From assembly GCF_024752025.1 (NCBI RefSeq), contig NZ_JANTPU010000001.1, positions 1,550,001 through 1,614,000 of the forward strand: 64,000 nt of DNA. The letters run 5' to 3'. This DNA comes from Pseudidiomarina sp. CB1 (GTDB lineage: Bacteria > Pseudomonadota > Gammaproteobacteria > Enterobacterales > Alteromonadaceae). Position numbers and translations under genes: made by a program. The notes under the pieces are model-generated. The model did not search any database and was not told where the DNA came from. It saw nothing but the letters and a program-made list of their open reading frames with translations. Below are positions 44,855 to 52,732 of the stretch, piece by piece. The first letter of the stretch is position 1, and each line of letters begins with the position of its first letter.

Positions 44855-45826
44855 TTACTCCTCCAGCAGATTTTGAGCGGCCATCCACTCGTCATTGTAT
44901 AGTTTCGATAAATAGCGGTTACCCGTATCACACGCCAAGGTCACCACACGCTTCGGCTCGGTCTGTTCACGACAATAGCGTAATGCAGCAGTAATCAAGG
45001 TGCCGCTTGATGAACCCACCATCACGCCTTCTTTTACGAGTAGCTCACGCGCTGTTTGAAATGCGTCTTTGTCGCTGACCGCATAAGCTTTGTTGGCTAA
45101 TTTGATATCGCAAATGTCAGGGATAAAATCCTCACCAATACCTTCAGCAAGCCAGCTCCCCGCCTCTACGGTTTCGCCACGATTCACCAATGGCTCTAAA
45201 ATGGACCCCTCTGGATCGGCCAAAACCAAATCGATGTCAGCGTTTTGTTCGCGCAAATAACGGCCAATACCGGTAAGCGTACCGCCTGAGCCAACGCCAC
45301 AAACAAAGGCGTCTAGATCGCCCTCCATTTGGTTCCAAATCTCCGGCCCAGTTGTTTCATAATGCGCTTTTACGTTCGCTTCGTTGGCAAATTGGTTCAC
45401 GTAAAAGTAGCCATTTTCCTCAGCTAAACGCGCCGCCATATCTTGATAGTACTCAGGATGACCTTTTTGTACGTCTGAGCGCGTGCGTACAACATCTGCA
45501 CCCATAGCCTTCAAGTTATTGACCTTCTCAGCCGACATTTTGTCCGGCATCACTATTTTTAAAGGGTAACCTTTGCTCGCCGCGACCAAAGCTAAGCCGA
45601 GACCGGTGTTACCCGCCGTGGCTTCAATGATCGTCATGCCCGGCTTGAGCTTGCCTTCCTTTTCGGCAGCTTCAATCATGCTTACAGCGATGCGATCTTT
45701 TATCGAACCACCTGGATTCATGAGTTCCAGCTTGAGATAGAGCTCACATGGACCCGTGTCCATGTTGCTGACTTTCACCATTGGCGTGTTGCCAATCATT
45801 TCGAGTACGTTTTGATAAACTCGCAT
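44855..45826 (-). CDS. cystathionine beta-synthase/cysteine synthase family PLP enzyme
   Basis: Fold-type II PLP enzyme, 323 residues from ATG 45826 (MRVYQNVLEMIGNTPMVKVS). PLP Lys43 is in NPGGSIKDRIA; ATAGNTGLGLALVAA and VCGVGSGGTLTGIGRYL are the substrate and phosphate loops. The C-terminal phrase NRYLSKLYNDEWM is typical of bacterial cystathionine beta-synthases rather than CysK. No heme or regulatory CBS domain is attached. The frame is open upstream to 45913, but that extension has no family match. It forms a two-gene operon with the gamma-lyase-like gene. Confidence 0.9.
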   Translation of the reverse strand: MRVYQNVLEMIGNTPMVKVSNMDTGPCELYLKLELMNPGGSIKDRIAVSMIEAAEKEGKLKPGMTIIEATAGNTGLGLALVAASKGYPLKIVMPDKMSAEKVNNLKAMGADVVRTRSDVQKGHPEYYQDMAARLAEENGYFYVNQFANEANVKAHYETTGPEIWNQMEGDLDAFVCGVGSGGTLTGIGRYLREQNADIDLVLADPEGSILEPLVNRGETVEAGSWLAEGIGEDFIPDICDIKLANKAYAVSDKDAFQTARELLVKEGVMVGSSSGTLITAALRYCREQTEPKRVVTLACDTGNRYLSKLYNDEWMAAQNLLEE

Positions 45827-45979
45827 GTTATTTGGTCCATTCTCTTTGCAACGTTGCCGCATTATCGCACGATGGTGCCCTAAGATGCCAATCACAGACG
45901 CTACTTGCATCATGCTTTTTGCTATAAGTTATGGCACATTAGTTTTATCTTTTGCGAACCGACTGCCCAAGGGGGCAAC

Positions 45980-46573
45980 ATGACTTTACCATCAGTAATT
46001 TGCAAAGCGGGTCTACTTGCTTGTGCGACATTAACTGTCGCGGCGTGCCAACCACCGCAACCATCAACCCATGATGCCTTTATGGCTAAGTTCCAACCCT
46101 ATTGTGGCAAAGCCTATGCCGCCGAGGTGGTCGCTGACAATCAGCCTAGTGAGGCATGGCAGCAGGAACTTGTGGTACATATTCGCGACTGTGAAGCCAA
46201 CGTCATTCGTATGCCGTTGCACGTCGGTGAAGACCGCTCTCGCACGTGGGTGCTCACGCGCACCGAACAAGGTATCGATTTCCAGCACATTCACCTACAT
46301 GAAGACGGTACCGCAGATGATGTTTCGCCGTACGGTGGTCATACTGTGGCTAGTGGTGACGAGAACATGCAAGCCTTTCCGGTTGACGAAGCCAGCAAAG
46401 CCTTATTTACGTTAAACGGCCTCGATGTCTCGACCAACAACACTTGGATTATCTCGTTTGAGGGCGAGACCATGTATTATGAGCTCACTCGCCCAGGCCG
46501 CGAATTTAGGGTGGCGGTTGACTTGTCGCAACCAATAGCCGAACCACCAGCAGCTTGGGGTTATCCGCCTTAG
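45980..46573 (+). CDS. lipoprotein of unknown function
   Basis: A 197-residue protein with a signal peptide and lipobox TVAAC. From ATG 45980 (GGGGG upstream) it begins MTLPSVICKAG. The mature part starts QPPQPSTHDAFMAKF and contains CGKAY, HIRDCEANVIRMPL, FQHIHLHEDGTADDVSPYGG and SFEGETMYYELTRPGREFRV. It is probably a soluble beta-rich periplasmic domain; the HIHLHEDG stretch could bind a metal. No function recognised. It precedes ltaE by 20 bases and may be its operon partner. Confidence 0.82.
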   Translation: MTLPSVICKAGLLACATLTVAACQPPQPSTHDAFMAKFQPYCGKAYAAEVVADNQPSEAWQQELVVHIRDCEANVIRMPLHVGEDRSRTWVLTRTEQGIDFQHIHLHEDGTADDVSPYGGHTVASGDENMQAFPVDEASKALFTLNGLDVSTNNTWIISFEGETMYYELTRPGREFRVAVDLSQPIAEPPAAWGYPP

Positions 46574-46593
46574 TCTTATTGAAGGAGCCGTGT

Positions 46594-47607
46594 GTGATTC
46601 TTGATTTACGTAGCGATACCGTCACGCAACCCACCGCTGCCATGCGCGAAGCCATGGCTGCGGCACCTGTGGGTGATGATGTTTTCGGCGATGATCCAAC
46701 GATTAACGCCTTGCAAGAGCGAGTTGCTGCTATGGCTGGTAAGGAAGCAGCACTTATTGCCAGTAGCGGTACGCAAACCAACTTGTTGGCCTTGCTAAGC
46801 CATTGCCAACGCGGTGAGGAGTATTTGGTCGGTCAGGAATACCACACCTATCGTTACGAAGCCGGCGGCGCCGCCGTGCTTGGTGGCATTGTGCCACAGC
46901 CCTTTGAAATAGACGCTGACGGCACCTTAGATTTAGCAGCCGTCGAACAACGTATTAAACCTGATGACCCGCACTTTCCGATTACGCGGTTGTTAGCGCT
47001 TGAGAACACGCACACGGGTAAAGTTATTCCGCAAACCTATATGCAGCAAGCGCGGGCATTGGTCGATAAACATGATCTGAACTTGCACTTAGACGGCGCT
47101 CGGGTCTTTAACGCAGTGGTTGCCACCGGCAGTTCTCTTGCTGAACTTTGTGAACCTTTCGATAGTGTCTCGATTTGCTTTTCGAAGGGACTCGGCACGC
47201 CGATTGGTTCAGTTTTAGCTGGCGATCGAGACTTCATCGCCCGCGCACACCGTTGGCGTAAAATGCTTGGCGGCGGTATGCGTCAAGCGGGCATCGTTGC
47301 AGCCGCTATGGACTACGCACTCGATCATCATGTGGAGCGTTTAGCCGATGACCACGCCAATGCCTTGGCTCTCGCTGAAAGCTTAAGCCAACTTGAGGGC
47401 ATTCGCGTCGAGCCAGCACAAACCAATATGGTCTATGTAAACTTCGAATCTGTCGAACAGGCTCGAAAAGTGAGTGAACACTTACGCAAACACGATATTG
47501 TCGTCGGCACTGCTCAGCGGATGCGTTTGGTAACCCATTTGGGTATTCCCGCAAACGCTATCGAGCAAATCGTTGCGGCTTTGCACAACGCACTGGCTCA
47601 GAATTAA
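46594..47607 (+). CDS. ltaE: low-specificity L-threonine aldolase
   Basis: PLP enzyme cleaving L-threonine or allo-threonine to glycine and acetaldehyde, 337 residues. It begins at GTG 46594 (MILDLRSDTVTQPTAAMREA) with AAGGAG six bases upstream, matching the E. coli start MIDLRSDTV. Other signatures are APVGDDVFGDDPTINAL, the substrate loop LALENTHTGKVI, DGARVFNAVVATG and the PLP Lys in SICFSKGLGTPIGSVL. A second route of threonine use beside tdh-kbl and the dehydratase. Confidence 0.95.
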   Translation: MILDLRSDTVTQPTAAMREAMAAAPVGDDVFGDDPTINALQERVAAMAGKEAALIASSGTQTNLLALLSHCQRGEEYLVGQEYHTYRYEAGGAAVLGGIVPQPFEIDADGTLDLAAVEQRIKPDDPHFPITRLLALENTHTGKVIPQTYMQQARALVDKHDLNLHLDGARVFNAVVATGSSLAELCEPFDSVSICFSKGLGTPIGSVLAGDRDFIARAHRWRKMLGGGMRQAGIVAAAMDYALDHHVERLADDHANALALAESLSQLEGIRVEPAQTNMVYVNFESVEQARKVSEHLRKHDIVVGTAQRMRLVTHLGIPANAIEQIVAALHNALAQN

Positions 47608-47621
47608 TTCGCCAACGAGCT

Positions 47622-49172
47622 TCAGAGCTCCTGTAACTGTTGCAGTAAGCGATCTAGCGCGCGGTAACTTAGCGCTTCGGCTAGGTGATTTTTGTTAATA
47701 TGTTCAACCTCGGCGGCATCAGCGATGGTGCGGGCTAAGCGCAGAACCCGGTGGTAGGCGCGATGCGACAGCTTAAACCGCTCAATCGCGGCAACCAGAA
47801 AGCTGTGGTCCTCATCGTTTAAGCGGCAATACTCGGCAAGTTGTGCCGTTTTGAGCTCAGAATTTAGGCAGCCTTGGCGGCGCATTTGGAGCGCCCGTGC
47901 CTTAGCAACTTGCTTACGAAGTTTGGGTGTCTGCGGCTGTTGCTGTTGATGTTGTCGCTTCAATACATCGGGCTGCCGCGGTACGTCTACTTGCATATCC
48001 ACACGGTCCAGCAAAGGCCCCGAGAGCCTACCGAGGTAACGCGTTATTTGATCAGGTGTGGCACGGGCACTCGCTAACGTGCCGTCAAAGTGTCCACAGG
48101 GTGAAGGATTCAGAGCACACACTAATTGAAATTGCGCCGGAAAGGTTGCTTGATAACCTGCGCGGCTGATCGACACCTGCCCTGACTCCAATGGCTCGCG
48201 CAACGAATCAAGTACATGCCGCGAGAACTCAGGGAGTTCATCGAGGAACAATAGCGACTTATGCGCTAAGGAAATCTCGCCAGGTTGTGGTGGCGAGCCA
48301 CCGCCCACTAAAGCCGCCGCAGAACAAGAGTGATGCGGTGAGCGCAAGTTGCGTTCAAGCCATGCGCTGGGATGTTGAGCATTGTAATTATGCCCTGCAA
48401 CACTGCGGATCGCGGCCACTTCTAGTCCTTCAGTGTCAGTCAGAGGCGGTAATAGTCCCAGCAAGCGCTGCGCTAACATGGTTTTGCCAGTCCCCGGAGG
48501 CCCAACAAAGAGCACGTGATGACCGCCCATTGCCGCGAGAATCAATGCACGCTTCGCTTGCTCTTGACCAATGACATCAGCTAAGTCGCCATAAAAATGT
48601 TGCTGCTCGCTTGGCTGCAAAGCTGCCAGATGCGGCAGATGATTGGGACCACGCAAGTGCTCGGTCACGTCGCGCAGACTCTCGGCAGCAACACATTGCT
48701 GCTCACGTACCACACTGGCTTCGGTTTGATTGGCCAAAGGAATGACAGCTTCACGACCTTGCTCGCGACACGCCAACATGGCTGGCAATATGCCCGGTAC
48801 GCCACGCAGTTCGCCGTTCAGTGTAAGCTCACCATAAAACTCACGAGAGACCACCGCCCTTTCACTAATTTGCCCGTCGGCAACCAAGATGCCAATGGCA
48901 ATGGCCAAGTCATAGCGCGCACCATGCTTCGGTAAGTCTGCAGGAGCGAGATTGACGGTGATTTTTTTACCGCGAGGGAACTCAAATTCACTCGCCTGAA
49001 TTGCCGATCGCACCCTATCCCGCGCCTCTCGTACGCCAGCGTGCGGCATGCCCACCACCGCAAAAGCCGGCAATCCCGAAGCCAGGCAGACTTCCACCGT
49101 CACCAAGGGTGCTTCCATGCCGTAGAGTGCACGCGTGAACACCCGCGCAATCGAAATTGTCGTCCCTGCCAT
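47622..49172 (-). CDS. comM: ComM/YifB family Mg-chelatase-like AAA+ ATPase
   Basis: A 516-residue AAA+ protein; ComM in Vibrio is a hexameric helicase promoting branch migration during natural transformation. An N-terminal Lon-like domain (about 1-170: ISIARVFTRALYGMEAPLVT, GLPAFAVVGMPHAGVREARD) precedes the ATPase with Walker A GPPGTGKTML, Walker B LLFLDELPEF, VCALNPSPCG and the C-terminal Mg-chelatase extension (LKLSHRAYHRVLRLARTIAD). With ComF at 23.6 kb it hints at DNA uptake ability, though pilus and ComEC genes are not in the window. Confidence 0.93.
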   Translation of the reverse strand: MAGTTISIARVFTRALYGMEAPLVTVEVCLASGLPAFAVVGMPHAGVREARDRVRSAIQASEFEFPRGKKITVNLAPADLPKHGARYDLAIAIGILVADGQISERAVVSREFYGELTLNGELRGVPGILPAMLACREQGREAVIPLANQTEASVVREQQCVAAESLRDVTEHLRGPNHLPHLAALQPSEQQHFYGDLADVIGQEQAKRALILAAMGGHHVLFVGPPGTGKTMLAQRLLGLLPPLTDTEGLEVAAIRSVAGHNYNAQHPSAWLERNLRSPHHSCSAAALVGGGSPPQPGEISLAHKSLLFLDELPEFSRHVLDSLREPLESGQVSISRAGYQATFPAQFQLVCALNPSPCGHFDGTLASARATPDQITRYLGRLSGPLLDRVDMQVDVPRQPDVLKRQHQQQQPQTPKLRKQVAKARALQMRRQGCLNSELKTAQLAEYCRLNDEDHSFLVAAIERFKLSHRAYHRVLRLARTIADAAEVEHINKNHLAEALSYRALDRLLQQLQEL

Positions 49173-49349
49173 AACCCTGCCTCTCCTTGGCTAAAACACC
49201 AAGTCTAGCGCAGACACGAACACGCTACCTGTGCGTTATAACCTCAATCGCTGTAATTTTGCGCTGTGCAATCGGAATGGTCTTCAGTCGTCATTTCTGT
49301 GTAATAAAGCTTCGTTAAATTGTTGGCATTAAAAGTAGAGACGTAGCCT

Positions 49350-51077
49350 ATGTCACTTGTCGAACTTCTAAAAACACAGGCATTAACGACACATTTCCAG
49401 CCGATCATCGACACCTACCGTGCAAATTTAATCGGCTATGAAAGCTTAATTCGCGGACCTGTCGGGCATCGCTTGGAAGTTCCCGAAAGACTTTTTGCGG
49501 AGTCCGAGTCTCTCGCACTGCGTGATACCTTAGAGAACTATTGTTTACTGGCTGCCGTACGCAATTTCGATACAAAGAAGTTCGCTGGGTCTTTGTTTAT
49601 TAATATCAACCCGAATTTACTATCTCAAACGGATTGTTTAAACGTTTTAAATCAACTCCCAGAGAAAACCGCAGCCAGCATCGTACTTGAACTCTCTGAG
49701 CATTACCCTATTGAAAATATTCAAGAACTCAAAGTGCAAATGCACCGCTTGCGCGCCGTCGGTTATCGGTTTGCCATTGATGACTTGGGTGCAGGTCACT
49801 CGAGTTTCAAATTGTGGGCTGAAGTGCGCCCAGACTATGTAAAGCTTGACCGCTACTTTATAAGCGAAATCAACAACAGTCCTTATAAACGCGAATTCGT
49901 ACAGCACATCGTTACATTGGCAAAGAATTTACATGCGACGGTCATCGCCGAGGGAATCGAGACGCAAGAAGAGTTACGACAATTACAGAAACTTGGTATC
50001 TATGCCTCTCAAGGCTTTTTGATTGGTCGACCAAGCCCGTCACCGATAGCGGTACACACCTTAACCGAACGTATCAGCCATGATGACGTTGTCGACCGCT
50101 ACGACGCATTAAGCACCTTACTTGAGTCGACCACGGTGATTCGTAGCGACCGTTGCATCGCCGATATTTTAGATTATTTCGAACAAAATAAACGCTTAAT
50201 CGCGATACCCGTGGTGGACCACGGTAAAATTGTTGGCATTATTCGTCGCGGTCAATTTATGGAGCTAATGTCAACGCCATTTGGGCGTCCCTTATTTGCA
50301 CGTAAGCCAGCGCGTACCGTGATGCAAGCCAACTTCTTAGTGGTCGATGTTCGGGCGCCTCTTGAGCAAGCCAGTGCTTTGTTGACCGAAAACGAAGACA
50401 CCTTCGAGCAGCAAATCTTGATAGCTACTAACCAAGACGAATACGCCGGCATTATTCCTGTCGCAAGCTTGCTTCGCCGTATTACCGAGCTCAAAATTCA
50501 GAATGCTCGCTACGCGAATCCTCTCACGCTATTACCCGGCAACGTACCGATCAATCAAACGATTGATCAATACGTGCATGACGGCAAACCTTTCTCAGTG
50601 CTCTATTTTGATCTGAATTTTTTTAAACCTTTTAACGATGAATACGGTTATCATCGCGGCGATGCCGTACTTCAGTTGTTTGCAAACTTACTCGAAGAGT
50701 ATTTTCCGAAGATTCATCACTTTGTCGGACATGTAGGTGGCGACGACTTTATTGTCATTAGCCAAGACAATGCGCTCAATTTACAAATAGTGAAGCGCTT
50801 AAAAAATGCCTTCCAAGAACAGGTTAAATCTTTCTATCGGACACCGCATCTAAAAGATAATGGAATGGTAGGTCGTGCGAGAAATGGTCGCTTCCGCAAA
50901 TTTCCACTCCTCGATTTCTGTGTCGCTATTATCGCAATACCCTCAGGGACCTCGCTCTCTCATCAGGATATCGCCAGCACCGCAGCGCAAATGAAAGGAC
51001 GCGCAAAGAAGGCGAAAGATGGGATTGCTGTCTACCACACCCATCAAAAAACTCTTGCGACTTTGACCAATCAGTAA
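49350..51077 (+). CDS. c-di-GMP protein with EAL, CBS-pair and GGDEF domains
   Basis: A 575-residue cytoplasmic protein. The N-terminal EAL phosphodiesterase (about 1-245) keeps the catalytic set: Glu31 in ESLIRGP, FININPNLL, LELSEHYP, AIDDLGAGHSSFK, DYVKLDRYFI and IAEGIET, so it is probably active. Two CBS motifs (about 260-385) should sense a nucleotide. The C-terminal GGDEF domain has VGGDDF at 463-467 (Asp for Glu) and the metal-side FDLNFFKPFNDEYGYHRGD; no RxxD inhibitory site is seen upstream of it. The order EAL-CBS-GGDEF is the reverse of the common GGDEF-EAL. It stands alone between comM and the PepSY gene. Confidence 0.93.
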   Translation: MSLVELLKTQALTTHFQPIIDTYRANLIGYESLIRGPVGHRLEVPERLFAESESLALRDTLENYCLLAAVRNFDTKKFAGSLFININPNLLSQTDCLNVLNQLPEKTAASIVLELSEHYPIENIQELKVQMHRLRAVGYRFAIDDLGAGHSSFKLWAEVRPDYVKLDRYFISEINNSPYKREFVQHIVTLAKNLHATVIAEGIETQEELRQLQKLGIYASQGFLIGRPSPSPIAVHTLTERISHDDVVDRYDALSTLLESTTVIRSDRCIADILDYFEQNKRLIAIPVVDHGKIVGIIRRGQFMELMSTPFGRPLFARKPARTVMQANFLVVDVRAPLEQASALLTENEDTFEQQILIATNQDEYAGIIPVASLLRRITELKIQNARYANPLTLLPGNVPINQTIDQYVHDGKPFSVLYFDLNFFKPFNDEYGYHRGDAVLQLFANLLEEYFPKIHHFVGHVGGDDFIVISQDNALNLQIVKRLKNAFQEQVKSFYRTPHLKDNGMVGRARNGRFRKFPLLDFCVAIIAIPSGTSLSHQDIASTAAQMKGRAKKAKDGIAVYHTHQKTLATLTNQ

Positions 51078-51226
51078 CTCATCGGCGAAATACAATCACC
51101 TAAGGATGTAAGTGTGGGTGTTCCGCTGATCGTTAGTTAATCAAAGCAATTAAACCGAGTAGCACTTTGCCATTTATTGTGGTGTGATTTTTTAGTATCT
51201 TCGCTGCTCAACTTGGAGTTTTTAAA

Positions 51227-51760
51227 ATGTCAGCATCACTTCGTAGAATAAGCCGCTCACTTCATTTGTGGATATCGCTGGGTATCTTTATTCCTGTGGT
51301 TATCGTCATTGGTAGCGGTTTATTACTACAAGTTAAAAAAGAAGTGGACTGGATCCAACCGCCTACACAAAAAATGGCAGAAGGCGCGCCGACACTAAGC
51401 TTTGCTGAGATTATCGAAGCCGTTGCGCAAGTGCCTCAGGCAGAGCTTACGAGCTGGGATGATATCGATAGGCTAGATGTTAGGCCAAGCAAAGGCATCA
51501 TTAAAGTACGCGGAAATAACCACTGGGAAGTACAGCTAGATGCAAAGAGCGGTGATGTATTACAAGTCGCCTACCGTCGTGCCGACACGATTGAAGCCAT
51601 ACATGATGGCAGCTGGTTCTTTGAAGGTGCCAAGCTGTACGTTTTCTTACCTGCTGCTATTTTGCTGTTCGTGTTATGGATAACAGGGCTGGTCATGTTA
51701 GTCACAACCCTGAAAAGCAAATACCGTAAACACTATTATCAATCAAAGCGTCAAAGATAA
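51227..51760 (+). CDS. PepSY-associated membrane protein
   Basis: A 177-residue protein with an N-terminal helix (about 15-37), a periplasmic PepSY-like region with DVRPSKGIIKVRGNNHWEVQ and LDAKSGDVLQVAYR, and a C-terminal helix (about 140-162) followed by a basic tail. PepSY-TM proteins are often coded next to TonB-dependent siderophore receptors and may act in iron release or reduction; here the neighbour is a receptor remnant. TTGGAG precedes the ATG by 9 bases. It overlaps the remnant by 18 bases tail to tail. Confidence 0.85.
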   Translation: MSASLRRISRSLHLWISLGIFIPVVIVIGSGLLLQVKKEVDWIQPPTQKMAEGAPTLSFAEIIEAVAQVPQAELTSWDDIDRLDVRPSKGIIKVRGNNHWEVQLDAKSGDVLQVAYRRADTIEAIHDGSWFFEGAKLYVFLPAAILLFVLWITGLVMLVTTLKSKYRKHYYQSKRQR

Positions 51761-52659
51761 GTTGAGTTGCACACTCCTGCCGTGGGCAAACGCGGCTTGT
51801 TCATCTGCGCTCACATAATAGAGTTCATCGGTTAGATTACGGATGCTCGTGCTCAACACGGTGTGCTCAGTCAGTTGCCACGAAGCGCCCGCATCAACGA
51901 TAACCACGCTCTCTAATGTACGCTCACCAGCAGCTGCGCCTTGCAGGTTCATGGCTTGTTCAGTAGCTAAGTCCACGCCTCCCTTAACGCCCCCTCTTCT
52001 GGCCGATGACGGACAAAAAATGCCGCCTGTTCGTATTGATCGAATAGCGTCATACCGTTTGCATCTTCGCCATTACCTGCGTTGCGATACGCCACTTTCC
52101 AATCGGTATTTCGGTGAAAGCCGGTGTAGCTGTAATCTTGACCTCGCTGATTACTACTCCAGCCGACTTGTAGTTGGTGTGCAAATGGCTCTTTAATTTG
52201 CAAGTTCACCGCACCGCCAATCGCGCCCGATCCCAAGTAGGTTGAGGCGGCGCCCGAAATAACTGCCGCCGAGCTAATAAACGAAGGAGGAATAAAATCA
52301 ACACTCGCCCCCGCTCGACGATCACTTAGAATGGGGACACCGTCGATCAAGGACTGAATTCGCCAGCGAGAAAACCCGCGGATACTAATGTTCTGTAGTT
52401 GCCCGCCTTGGCCATTTAGGCTTATCAATGGTGACTGCGTGAGCAGCTCATTTAAATGAGTAGGGGTCACCAAGTGGTCTTGATCATAATCGTATTGTGT
52501 GAAGATTCGTGACAGGGTTTCGTGATAATAGGGATACTGCCCAGTTACGGTAACCCGCTCCACTTGCTGTTCGGCTTGCGCAGCAACGCTTGGCACCAGC
52601 ACACAGCTAAGCGCGAAGAGGCTAGAAACTCTCAGTAGCAGTGAAGAATTGAAGTTCAT
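51743..52659 (-). pseudogene. TonB-dependent receptor remnant (internal deletion and frameshift)
   Basis: Two pieces of an outer-membrane TonB-dependent receptor in different frames. The 5' piece (52659 down to 51967) has a signal peptide, a TonB-box-like ERVTVTGQ, the full plug (LNELLTQSPLISLNGQGGQ, ISIRGFSRWRIQSLIDGVPI, GAASTYLGSGAIGGAVNLQI) and the first barrel strands. The 3' piece (about 51976 down to 51743) holds only the last strands (STSIRNLTDELYYVSADEQA, then a C-terminal VQLNLSLTL). Together they give about 310 codons against the usual 650 or more, so most of the barrel is missing. It must be non-functional unless the truncated plug is kept. A terminator sits directly upstream. Confidence 0.82.
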
Positions 52660-52671
52660 GATATCCAGCAG

Positions 52672-52709
52672 CAAAAATAAAAAACGGCAGTGCTAACAGC
52701 ACCGCCGTT
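52672..52709 (-). terminator. intrinsic terminator of the BNR-repeat gene
   Basis: On the minus strand a stem AACGGC-GGTGCT / AGCACT-GCCGTT (one mismatch) with a short loop is followed by TTTTATTTTTG. It lies 24 bases beyond the stop of the gene ending at 52733 and just before the TonB receptor remnant. Confidence 0.85.
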
Positions 52710-52732
52710 TAAACTAAAATAAAACCGTACGT

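Noticed and set aside
45930-45960. TGGCAC followed by TTGC, like a sigma-54 promoter
   Set aside because: The spacing between the two elements is far too long for a -24/-12 promoter.
45905-45979. N-terminal extension of the lipoprotein gene beginning MHHAFCYKLWH
   Set aside because: The ATG at 45980 has a ribosome site and opens directly into a signal peptide; the extension would spoil it and overlap the divergent leader.
51078-51226. Possible Fur box before the PepSY gene
   Set aside because: No stretch resembling GATAATGATAATCATTATC was found, nor upstream of the TonB receptor remnant.
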